NCBI GenBank assembly: GCA_002336975.1
Contig: DDFA01000062.1
Span: 1 to 13,161 of the forward strand
Reading direction: 5' to 3'
Source: Phyllobacteriaceae bacterium UBA1940
Lineage (GTDB): Bacteria > Pseudomonadota > Alphaproteobacteria > Rhizobiales > Rhizobiaceae
Length of the DNA stretch: 13,161 nt
Shown: positions 7,137 to 13,161 of the stretch, in pieces
Layout: the number at the start of each line of letters is the position of its first letter
How positions within the stretch are numbered: the first letter of the stretch is position 1
Notes under the pieces: model-generated
Databases searched by the model: none
What the model saw: the letters and a program-made list of their open reading frames with translations, nothing else
Told to the model about the DNA's origin: nothing
Translations under genes and position numbers: made by a program

Positions 7137-8357
7137 TTGGATTCGCTTCCAACGAGTTCGGAGGCGCGCGACCCGCAGTGGCGCGGCGCCAACCAGAGCG
7201 GGATGCGCAACCTCAATGAGAGGCTGGTGCTGTCGCTGGTGCGCGAGCACGGGGCGCTGGCCAGGACCGACATCGCGCGCATGACCGGGCTGTCGGCGCA
7301 GACCGTCTCGGTGATCATGCGCGAGTTGGAGGCCGAGCAACTGCTGCTGCGCAACGCGCCGCTGCGCGGCAAGGTTGGCCAGCCGCTGGTGCCGATGTCG
7401 CTCAATCCCGACGGCGCGTTTTTCCTCGGCCTCAAGATCGGCCGTCGCAGCGCCGACCTGGTGCTGATCGATTTTCTCGGCCGCGTCCGCACGATGGTCA
7501 GCGTCACCTACACCTACCCGACGCCCGACGGCACCCTCGCCTTCGTGCGCAACGGCATCGCCCGCCTCGAACAGGATCTGACCGCCGCCCAGCGCAAGCG
7601 GATCGCCGGCCTTGGCATCGCCATGCCGTTCGAGATATGGAACTGGGCCGACGCGGTCGGCGCGCCGCGCGAGGTGATGGACCAGTGGCGCAGCGCCGAC
7701 ATTCGCGGCGCCATCGCCGCCGAACTGCCCTACCCGGTCTATCTTGAGAATGACGCCACCGCCGCCTGCGGCGCCGAACTCGCCTTCGGCCAGACCCGCA
7801 TCCGCAACTTCGTCTATCTCTATGTCGGGGCCTTCATCGGCGGCGGCATCGTGCTGGACGGCTCGCTCTACGCCGGGCCTTCCGGCAATGCCGGCGCGCT
7901 CGGCTCGATGCCGGTGCCGGGCCCCAACGGCCGCATCGTGCAATTGATCGACGTGGCGTCGATCGCGGTGCTGGAGCGCAAGCTGCTGGCGGCCAACCGC
8001 GACGCCGGCATGTTGTGGACGTCGCCCGACGACTGGGGCGACCTGTCGCCCTTCCTCGAGCGATGGATCGACGACGCCGCGGCGGCGATCGCCCACGCGC
8101 TGGTCTCCTCCTCGGCCGTCATCGACTTCGAGGCCGCCGTCATCGACGGCTGGCTGCCGACGCCGGTGCGCGCGGCGCTGGTCAGCGGAACAAGGGCGCG
8201 GCTCGAACGCTACGATGTCGAGGGGCTGACGCTGCCTGTCGTGCGCGAGGGCACGGTTGGCATCCACGCGCGCTCGCTCGGCGGCGCCAGCCTGCCGCTG
8301 TCGGAACGTTTCCTGTTGCGCCAGCCGGCCGCCGCGCGGATCGGGTCGCCGTCATGA
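7137..8357 (+). CDS. frcR: ROK-family transcriptional regulator, probable fructose-operon regulator
   Basis: The 406-residue protein has an N-terminal winged helix-turn-helix (about residues 27-75; LVREHGALARTDIARMTGLS then AQTVSVIMRELE) followed by a ROK sugar-kinase-like domain. That domain looks catalytically decayed. The usual DxGGT phosphate loop reads LGLKIGRRSADLVL, and the family's cysteine-rich zinc motif is absent: the matching stretch is GNAGALGSMPVPGPNGRIVQL. The sugar-site motif ENDATAACGAE is kept, with Asp206 in the catalytic-base position. So it probably senses a sugar without phosphorylating it (inference). It is divergent from frcBCA and its stop overlaps the fructokinase start by four bases (ATGA). 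Translation starts at TTG. Repression of frcBCA with release by fructose is likely but unproven. Confidence 0.9.
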   Translation: MDSLPTSSEARDPQWRGANQSGMRNLNERLVLSLVREHGALARTDIARMTGLSAQTVSVIMRELEAEQLLLRNAPLRGKVGQPLVPMSLNPDGAFFLGLKIGRRSADLVLIDFLGRVRTMVSVTYTYPTPDGTLAFVRNGIARLEQDLTAAQRKRIAGLGIAMPFEIWNWADAVGAPREVMDQWRSADIRGAIAAELPYPVYLENDATAACGAELAFGQTRIRNFVYLYVGAFIGGGIVLDGSLYAGPSGNAGALGSMPVPGPNGRIVQLIDVASIAVLERKLLAANRDAGMLWTSPDDWGDLSPFLERWIDDAAAAIAHALVSSSAVIDFEAAVIDGWLPTPVRAALVSGTRARLERYDVEGLTLPVVREGTVGIHARSLGGASLPLSERFLLRQPAAARIGSPS

Positions 8358-9274
8358 TCGTCTGCTGCGGCGAGGCGCTGATCGACATGCTGCCGCGTCA
8401 GTCGACGCTCGGCGAGGCCGCATTCTCGCCCTTTCCCGGCGGCGCGGTGTTCAACACCGCGATCGCGCTTGGCCGGCTCGGCGCGCCGGTCGAGTTTCTC
8501 ACCGGCCTGTCGAGCGACTTTTTCGGCGACATGCTGCGCCAGGCGCTGACGGCGAGCGGCGTGCTGACCTCCTATGCGCGGGTCTCCAACCGCCCGACCA
8601 CGCTCGCTTTCGTGCGCCTGACCGACGGCCAGGCGAGCTATCTGTTCTACGACGAGGGCACGGCCGGGCGGATGCTGGTCGCGGCCGACATGCCGCCGCT
8701 TGGCCCGGAGATCACGGCGATGCTGTTCGGCGCCATCAGCCTGATCCCGGAACCCTGCGGCGGGGCCTACGAGGCGCTGCTCGCCCGCGAACACACAAGC
8801 CGGGTGATCATGCTCGACCCGAACATCCGGCCGGGTTTCATCCCCGACGCCGACAGCCACCGCGCGCGCATCCGGCGCATGGCGGCGATGAGCGACATCG
8901 TCAAATTCTCCGACGAGGATTTGTCCTGGTTCGACGCCGCCGGTTCGCTCGAAGCCCGCGCCCGGTCATGGCTCGACCACGGTGCCAGGCTTGTTCTGGT
9001 CACGCGTGGCCGCAAGGGGGCGCTTGCCGTGACGCGCGATCACACAATCGAGGTCGCCGCCCCGCGCGTAAGCATCGTCGACACCGTCGGCGCCGGCGAC
9101 ACGTTCAACGCTGGCGTGCTGGCGTCGCTGAGCCAACAGGGGCTTTTGTCCAAGGCTGGCATCGGCGCGATCGGCGCACCGGCGATCCGCGCGGCGCTCG
9201 AGCTTGGCGTGCGCGCCGCCGCGGTCACCGTGTCGCGCGCCGGCGCCAACCCGCCTTGGGCGCGGGAATTGTAG
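8354..9274 (+). CDS. frk: Fructokinase, PfkB (ribokinase) family
   Basis: The 306-residue cytoplasmic kinase likely converts imported fructose to fructose 6-phosphate with ATP. It begins MIVCCGEALIDMLP, typical of bacterial fructokinases. PfkB signature 1 is seen at FPGGAVFNTAIALGRLG (about residues 27-43), and signature 2 at DTVGAGDTFNAGVL (243-256), with catalytic Asp249 and the GAGD anion hole. A sugar-site block, DPNIRPGFIPD, lies at 155-165. Its ATG overlaps the frcR stop by four bases, so regulator and kinase are translationally coupled. The longer open frame upstream is frcR sequence in another frame. Another ketose or ribose kinase activity is possible in this family, but the fructose importer next door supports fructose. 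Confidence 0.92.
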   Translation: MIVCCGEALIDMLPRQSTLGEAAFSPFPGGAVFNTAIALGRLGAPVEFLTGLSSDFFGDMLRQALTASGVLTSYARVSNRPTTLAFVRLTDGQASYLFYDEGTAGRMLVAADMPPLGPEITAMLFGAISLIPEPCGGAYEALLAREHTSRVIMLDPNIRPGFIPDADSHRARIRRMAAMSDIVKFSDEDLSWFDAAGSLEARARSWLDHGARLVLVTRGRKGALAVTRDHTIEVAAPRVSIVDTVGAGDTFNAGVLASLSQQGLLSKAGIGAIGAPAIRAALELGVRAAAVTVSRAGANPPWAREL

Positions 9275-9314
9275 GACGCCGGGCGGCAATTCGCGCTTGC
9301 TCGATCAGCCGCAA

Positions 9315-9346
9315 GCGGTCGCCGACCGCCTGCCTTCAACCTTTTT
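9315..9346 (+). terminator. Possible terminator after frk
   Basis: GCGGTC and GACCGC form a perfect 6-bp stem with a 3-nt loop (9315-9329), 40 nt after the frk stop, and five T residues follow at 9342-9346. The T-run is 12 nt beyond the stem, farther than in a classical Rho-independent terminator, so confidence is limited. Confidence 0.4.
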
Positions 9347-9443
9347 GCGAGAACGCGTCGCCCCGGATCGAACTTCAGTGAGATCGGGAAAAAGTGGCGA
9401 CGGGTGTGGGGTATTGGATAGGCCGCCGCACCCGCCCTACGTC

Positions 9444-9472
9444 ATTCCAGGGCCGCGGAGCGGACCCGGAAT
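9444..9472. repeat. Long imperfect palindrome, rhizobial intergenic repeat type
   Basis: The arms pair as ATTCC, GGG and CCGC on the left with GCGG, CCC and GGAAT on the right around a 3-nt loop: 12 base pairs with one single-base bulge on each side. The CATTCC...CCCGGAATCCAG wording resembles a short dispersed element that I recall from many rhizobial and related genomes; that is memory, not a search. Only one copy is seen in this window. It is noncoding. Confidence 0.6.
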
Positions 9473-9570
9473 CCAGCGCCGTGACGGTCGGGATCATCGC
9501 GCCCGCACCCGCCAACGCCGTCGAGCCAGTCCTGCACCGACCCCCCTCTGTCCGGCCGGCGTTCGTCACT

Positions 9571-9610
9571 CGAAAAGCCCATTTTGGGGTTTTTCGTTTG
9601 CTGCGCAAAC
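9571..9610. terminator. Tandem hairpins, candidate bidirectional terminator between frk and cysH
   Basis: A 10-bp stem with one G-T pair, CGAAAAGCCC (9571-9580) against GGGTTTTTCG (9587-9596), has A-rich and T-rich flanks, so a GC core followed by T residues appears when read on either strand. It is followed at once by GTTTGC/GCAAAC (9596-9610), a perfect 6-bp stem with a 3-nt loop sharing one base with the first. The position between convergent genes suits a two-way terminator. The GC core is only three to four pairs, so it could be weak. Confidence 0.4.
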
Positions 9611-9612
9611 CG

Positions 9613-9639
9613 CTCCTCACCCCCCACTCAAGGGAGGAG
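9613..9639. repeat. Inverted repeat CTCCTC/GAGGAG, possible decayed intergenic element
   Basis: CTCCTC (9613-9618) pairs with GAGGAG (9634-9639) across a 15-nt loop. Together with CCCCCCTCTGTC at 9541-9552, the wording recalls short C-rich/G-rich dispersed repeats of Mesorhizobium genomes, but here the parts look broken up. The classification is from memory and tentative. Confidence 0.3.
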
Positions 9640-9686
9640 ATCGGCTGTCATTGCCGGCTTTCCACGACGGACGCACGAGAGCGCCT

Positions 9687-10430
9687 TCAACCACGAACAA
9701 AATGCCCGCTTGGACCCAAGTGGATCCCACACTCGACCTTGTCGACGCCCTGCCAGCGGCCGCTTCGTTCGTCCTCGCCGGGTTTCACGGGCTTCGTGCA
9801 GGGGCCGCAGCCGATCGACCTGTAGCCGCGAGCGACAAGCGGGTGCTGAGGCAGGCCATTTGTGCTGATGTAGTTCCTAAGGCTTTCCGGGGTTTCACGG
9901 ATCAGCGGGTTTATCTTGAGATGCTTTCCATCGCGCTCAAGGTAAGGAATGCCCGCGCGGATGCCACCTTGATATCGCTTCCGACCGGTCAACCATCCGT
10001 CGAATTCCACCAACGCGTCCTGCAGTGCAAATGTCTTGCGTATGGTGCAGCACATGTTGGGATCGCGCGACCACAAATTCCCCTTCGGATCCTCGGCAAG
10101 CACCATCGCCGCATCGGGCTGGATCGCCCGAAAATTTCGGATGTCGAGGAATTCACAGACTTGGTCGACGTAGCGCAACGTTTCGGGAAAATGCTTGCCG
10201 GTATCGAGGAACAAGACATCAATGTTCGGCGACAGCTGAAGCACCTTGTGGAGCAACACGATTGAATCCGCTCCAAAGGACGAAACGAGTGCGACGCGTC
10301 CCACTTGGTTGTCCGCCAGCAAAGAGCCGAGATCAAGATTGTCGTTGGTTATGTAGTCGTCGGCCAGCCGATCAATCAGCTGATCTTCACCGCCCGGTGG
10401 CCAAGACTGCCCGCCTCTGTCAATGTGCAT
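9687..10430 (-). CDS. cysH: Assimilatory APS/PAPS reductase CysH, iron-sulfur type
   Basis: The 247-residue cytoplasmic enzyme reduces activated sulfate to sulfite. It shows the nucleotide-binding VSSFGADSIVLLH (residues 49-61), LDTGKHFPET (75-84), the paired cysteines MCCTIRKT (127-128), GCGPCT (208, 211), the GEDERSGRW block and the catalytic cysteine in ECGIH (234). The CC plus CxxC pattern holds a 4Fe-4S cluster and marks the APS-using or dual-substrate class, unlike E. coli CysH. I chose the ATG at 10430, preceded by GAGAG; a GTG at 10445 would add five residues. It lies downstream of cysNC-cysQ on the same strand, after a 384-nt gap, so separate transcription is likely. Hand counts give 53% GC (96/180 bases at 10201-10380) against 78% in cysQ (93/120 at 11101-11220), suggesting a different origin. 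Confidence 0.92.
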   Translation of the reverse strand: MHIDRGGQSWPPGGEDQLIDRLADDYITNDNLDLGSLLADNQVGRVALVSSFGADSIVLLHKVLQLSPNIDVLFLDTGKHFPETLRYVDQVCEFLDIRNFRAIQPDAAMVLAEDPKGNLWSRDPNMCCTIRKTFALQDALVEFDGWLTGRKRYQGGIRAGIPYLERDGKHLKINPLIRETPESLRNYISTNGLPQHPLVARGYRSIGCGPCTKPVKPGEDERSGRWQGVDKVECGIHLGPSGHFVRG

Positions 10431-10814
10431 TTGACTCTCTACCACCCCGAAACAATCCAGCTTCTCGACACTGAATGGATGTTTCTATCCACCAGATGCC
10501 GATGAGCGAAATTGGCTATTTTCAAAAAATCGCGTTCTCACAGCAAATCTTATGTGACACTGCGGGAAATATCTTACCCCCGCGATGCATACGCATCACA
10601 TCACCTGTCCAATTCTTGAGAGAGGCGGAAAGTGGCGACAAAAAGGCGCATGATGTCAGACGTCAACTGTGAGCCGCGTTTGTCTGGATACTCCCAAGCC
10701 GGGAAGTGACCATCATCATCCGGATCAGACCGCTCAGTTGCCGCGCGCCCAAAGAGCAGATTGCCGATCTGATATGCCACCGACCTTGAACCTGATAGAT
10801 CAATTGCCGCGTCT
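10431..10814. other. Low-GC gap between cysH and cysQ; leader or promoter of cysH expected here
   Basis: No intact gene is recognised. By hand count 10501-10560 is 38% GC and 10561-10620 is 50%, far below most of the window. A plus-strand open frame of 65 codons at 10475-10672 has no ribosome site and no recognisable protein. An imperfect inverted repeat lies at 10515-10533 (GCTATTTT/AAAATCGC). The cysH promoter is probably within about 10440-10600, but I cannot pick out a convincing -35/-10 pair. The part next to cysQ holds a possible protein remnant, listed separately. Confidence 0.5.
10601..10813 (-). pseudogene. Possible C-terminal gene remnant of unknown family
   Basis: A minus-strand frame ending in TGA at 10603-10601 gives 70 residues between cysQ and its stop, including AYQIGNLLFGRAATERSDPD and DDDGHFPAWEYPDKRGSQL. 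The residue mix looks protein-like rather than like a GC-rich shadow, yet there is no start codon or ribosome site: upstream the frame runs into cysQ out of phase. It could be the tail of a gene whose front was lost by deletion or insertion. The DPD...GHFPAW...DKR spacing faintly recalls the C-terminus of type-B carboxylesterases; I would not rely on it. It may equally be noncoding. Confidence 0.25.
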
Positions 10815-11621
10815 TCAAGACCTACCCCGGGCGATGAACCAGGGATTGGCGAAATCCGAATCGTCGGCCTGGCTGCGCTTGCCATAGACAAAGGCGGTTC
10901 CGTCGATGCGCGTTGTCGAGCCGCCCGCGGCGCGCAGCACCGCGTCGCCGGCGGCGGTGTCCCATTCCATGGTGCGGCCAAAGCGCGGATAAAGATCGGC
11001 CCGGCCCGAGGCCAGCAGGCAGAATTTTAGCGACGACCCGACCGAGACGATCTCGGCGTCCTGATAGCGGCCGATGAATTCGTCGGTCTCGGGCGTGCGA
11101 TGCGAGCGGCTGGCGACGATGCGGATGCGATCGGAATGGGCGGCGACGGCCATCGGCCGCCTGTCGCCGTCGATGCGGCCGGCGCTCACCACCGCCTCGC
11201 TGGCCGCGCCGGGGCGTCCCGCATAGAGCACGCCCTGCGCCGGCGCGTAGACGACGCCGACGGCCGGAACGCCGTTGCGCACCAGCGCGATGTTGACGGT
11301 GAAATCCGGCCGGCGTGAGATGAACTCCTTGGTGCCGTCGAGCGGGTCCACCAGAAAGAACGTCTCGCCGAGCGCCGGCGGCACGCGGCCCGACGACACT
11401 TCTTCTTCCGCGACGCAGACAATGTCGGGATAGGCAACGCGCAGTCCGGCCAGGATGACCTCTTCCGCCCGCCGGTCGGCTTCGGTCACCGGCGAATCGT
11501 CGGCCTTGCGGTCGACCGTTGCCCCCATCGCATAGACGGCCATGATCTCGGCCCCGGCGGCGAGCGCCAGATCCTCGAACAGCGCGAGCATGGCGGCGTC
11601 GGCGTTTCGCGCCTCAGACAT
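10815..11621 (-). CDS. cysQ: 3'(2'),5'-bisphosphate nucleotidase CysQ
   Basis: The 268-residue product is a magnesium-dependent, lithium-sensitive type phosphatase of the inositol monophosphatase fold. It splits PAP, the by-product of PAPS use, to AMP and so relieves inhibition of sulfur-assimilation enzymes. Metal-binding motifs are visible: [13 protein letters not shown] (residues 42-54), the acidic pair in AEEEVSSG (71-78), DPLDGTKEF (92-100) and [11 protein letters not shown] (219-229, Asp221 and Asp226). The length is normal. The ATG at 11621 overlaps the cysNC stop by eight bases, so the two are one transcription unit and translation is probably coupled. The neighbourhood of sulfate-activation genes favours PAP over inositol phosphates as the substrate. 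Confidence 0.94.
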   Translation of the reverse strand: MSEARNADAAMLALFEDLALAAGAEIMAVYAMGATVDRKADDSPVTEADRRAEEVILAGLRVAYPDIVCVAEEEVSSGRVPPALGETFFLVDPLDGTKEFISRRPDFTVNIALVRNGVPAVGVVYAPAQGVLYAGRPGAASEAVVSAGRIDGDRRPMAVAAHSDRIRIVASRSHRTPETDEFIGRYQDAEIVSVGSSLKFCLLASGRADLYPRFGRTMEWDTAAGDAVLRAAGGSTTRIDGTAFVYGKRSQADDSDFANPWFIARGRS

Positions 11622-13161
11622 AGCCGCGTTCCGCCAGCCAGGCCTCGAGATATTCGGTCATTTCCTCCGCCGACTTGCCGCTGGTCTCAAGGTGCACGTC
11701 GGCGTGTTCGGGCGTTTCATAAGGAGAATCGACGCCGGTAAAATTCTTGATCTCGCCCTTCAGCGCCCGCGTATACAGGCCCTTGGGGTCGCGCCTGGCG
11801 CATTCCTCGAACGGCGTGTCGACAAACACCTCGACGAACTCGCCCTCGCCCATCAGCTCGCGCGCCATGCGGCGCTCGGCGCGGAACGGCGAGATGAACG
11901 AGACCAGCACAAGCAGGCCGGCGTCGGCCATCAGCCGCGCCACTTCGGCGACGCGGCGGATGTTTTCGACGCGATCCTCCTCGGTGAAGCCAAGGTCGCG
12001 GTTCAAGCCGTGGCGGACATTGTCGCCGTCGAGGATGTAGGTGTGGCGGCCTTCCGAATGCAGCCGCTTTTCCAGCAGGTTGGCGATGGTCGACTTGCCA
12101 GACCCCGACAGGCCGGTGAACCACAGCACCGCCGGCTTTTGCCGCTTCAGCTCGGCCCTCGCCTTCCGATCGACGTCGAGCGCCTGCCAGTGGACATTGG
12201 TGGCGCGGCGCAGTGGATGCAGGATCATGCCGGCGCCGACGGTGGCGTTGGTGATCCGGTCGATCAGGATGAATGCGCCGGTAACGCGGTTGTCGGCATA
12301 ATTGTCGAAGGCGATCGGATCGTGCGTCGAAACATTGACGACGCCGACCTCGTTCAGGTCGAGCGACTTCGCCGCTTCATGGCTGAACGTGTTAACGTCT
12401 ACCCGGTGCTTGAGCTCGGTCACCGTCGCGTTCGACTGGTCGGTTTCGGTGCGCAGCAGGTAGGGGCGCCCCGGCATCATCGCGTGCTCGCCGAACCAGA
12501 CAATGTTGGCGGTGAACTGGTCGGCGACATGCGGCCGCGCCTCTGGCGACACCAGCATGTTGCCGCGCGACACCTCGACCTCGTCGTCGAGCAGGATCGT
12601 CACCGCCTGGCCCTCGCGGGCGCGCTCGAGGTCGCCGTCCTGGGTGACGATGCGCTTGACGCGGCTCACCTTGCCGGACTTGGCCACGACTACCGCATCG
12701 CCGGTCGTGACCGACCCGGCCGCGATCGTGCCGGCAAAGCCGCGGAAGTCGAGGTTCGGCCGGTTGACATATTGCACCGGGAAGCGGAACGGGCTGTCGA
12801 CGGATTCCGAGGGCAGCGGCACGGTCTCGAGGTGATCGAGCAGGGTCTTGCCGTCATACCAGTCCATCCGCCCGGACCGGGTGGTGACATTGTCGCCGTA
12901 GCGCGCCGACAGCGGGATCGGGATCAGAGTTTCAAAACCGAGATCCTTGGCGAACGAACGGTAGTCCTCAACGATCTGGTCGAACCGCTCCTGCGAGAAC
13001 CCGACCAGGTCGATCTTGTTGACCGCCAGCACAACGTTCCTGATGCCCAGCAGCGAGGCGATGAAGGAATGCCGGCGCGTCTGCCGCAGCACGCCTTGGC
13101 GCGCGTCGACCAGCACGATGGCGAGGTCCGCCGTCGACGCGCCGGTCGCCATGTTGCGGGT
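11614..13161 (-). CDS. cysNC: Bifunctional sulfate adenylyltransferase subunit 1 / APS kinase CysNC (NodQ-type), 5' end outside window
   Basis: The visible 515 codons run from the window edge to a TGA at 11616-11614; full CysNC proteins are about 640 residues, so roughly the first 120 are missing. The CysN part is an EF-Tu-like GTPase: it enters just after the G3 region ([20 protein letters not shown]), has the G4 motif NKID (13020-13009), then beta-barrel domains. It drives APS synthesis with CysD. The C-terminal 170 or so residues are APS kinase: P-loop GLSGSGKST (near 12117-12091), [30 protein letters not shown] and [17 protein letters not shown], making PAPS. The fusion is common in rhizobia. 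cysD would be expected just beyond the right edge. The same architecture supplies PAPS for Nod-factor sulfation when encoded as NodQ; cysQ next door favours housekeeping use here. Confidence 0.95.
   Translation of the reverse strand, partial: TRNMATGASTADLAIVLVDARQGVLRQTRRHSFIASLLGIRNVVLAVNKIDLVGFSQERFDQIVEDYRSFAKDLGFETLIPIPLSARYGDNVTTRSGRMDWYDGKTLLDHLETVPLPSESVDSPFRFPVQYVNRPNLDFRGFAGTIAAGSVTTGDAVVVAKSGKVSRVKRIVTQDGDLERAREGQAVTILLDDEVEVSRGNMLVSPEARPHVADQFTANIVWFGEHAMMPGRPYLLRTETDQSNATVTELKHRVDVNTFSHEAAKSLDLNEVGVVNVSTHDPIAFDNYADNRVTGAFILIDRITNATVGAGMILHPLRRATNVHWQALDVDRKARAELKRQKPAVLWFTGLSGSGKSTIANLLEKRLHSEGRHTYILDGDNVRHGLNRDLGFTEEDRVENIRRVAEVARLMADAGLLVLVSFISPFRAERRMARELMGEGEFVEVFVDTPFEECARRDPKGLYTRALKGEIKNFTGVDSPYETPEHADVHLETSGKSAEEMTEYLEAWLAERGYV

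Larger units (their letters stand above)
9275..9686. other. Intergenic repeat cluster between frk and cysH
   Basis: I see no credible gene in these 412 nt: open frames on both strands have no ribosome site and yield no recognisable protein. Instead the stretch holds a terminator-like stem, a long inverted repeat with a CCCGGAAT core, two adjacent hairpins around 9571-9610 and a further CTCCTC/GAGGAG pair. It lies between convergently transcribed genes, where repeats accumulate and bidirectional termination is needed. Confidence 0.7.

Noticed and set aside
7056..8267. 403-codon minus-strand frame opposite frcR
   Set aside because: It covers the regulator and its control region on the wrong strand and has typical shadow composition.
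9275..9686. Insertion sequence or transposase remnant in the repeat cluster
   Set aside because: None of the frames gives a transposase motif, and no terminal repeats with target duplication were found; only short noncoding palindromes are seen.
10475..10672. 65-codon plus-strand frame in the cysQ-cysH gap
   Set aside because: It lies in low-GC DNA where chance frames are less expected, so it deserved a look, but it has no ribosome site, no recognisable sequence, and overlaps the better-looking minus-strand remnant.

Overview
The window looks like chromosomal DNA of a GC-rich alphaproteobacterium of the order Hyphomicrobiales (Rhizobiales), probably close to Mesorhizobium. The fructose transporter proteins read like the Sinorhizobium meliloti FrcBCA set, the glgP-glgB pair fits the rhizobial glycogen operon, and the sulfate-activation gene is a CysN-CysC fusion of the NodQ type. 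The genus is an inference from gene content, not from a marker gene.

Layout. 1-3618 (minus): glycogen phosphorylase glgP followed by the first 380 codons of the branching enzyme glgB, which runs off the left edge. 3780-6938 (minus): the fructose ABC importer, in transcription order frcB (periplasmic binding protein), a 277-nt hairpin-bearing linker, frcC (permease) and frcA (ATPase); frcC and frcA overlap by one base. 6939-7136: divergent control region with an AT-rich inverted repeat. 7137-9274 (plus): a ROK-family regulator (frcR) overlapping a PfkB-type fructokinase by four bases. 9275-9686: no gene, but a cluster of inverted repeats between two convergent genes. 9687-10430 (minus): cysH, an iron-sulfur APS/PAPS reductase of clearly lower GC than its surroundings. 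10431-10814: low-GC gap with a possible gene remnant. 10815-13161 (minus): cysQ and the fused cysNC, which overlap by eight bases; cysNC runs off the right edge.

How it works together. The frc block is a complete fructose uptake and activation unit: FrcBCA imports the sugar, the kinase phosphorylates it, and the divergently encoded ROK protein probably controls both arms from the shared control region. The adjacent glg genes handle glycogen branching and mobilisation, so the left half is a carbon uptake and storage neighbourhood. The right half is assimilatory sulfate reduction: CysN/CysC make APS and PAPS, CysH reduces the activated sulfate to sulfite, and CysQ removes the PAP by-product.

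I found no CRISPR array, transposase, tRNA or rRNA, and no clear case for a new system. The best second looks are the frcB/frcR operator palindrome, the low-GC cysH segment with an adjoining possible remnant, and the repeat cluster between the fructokinase and cysH.
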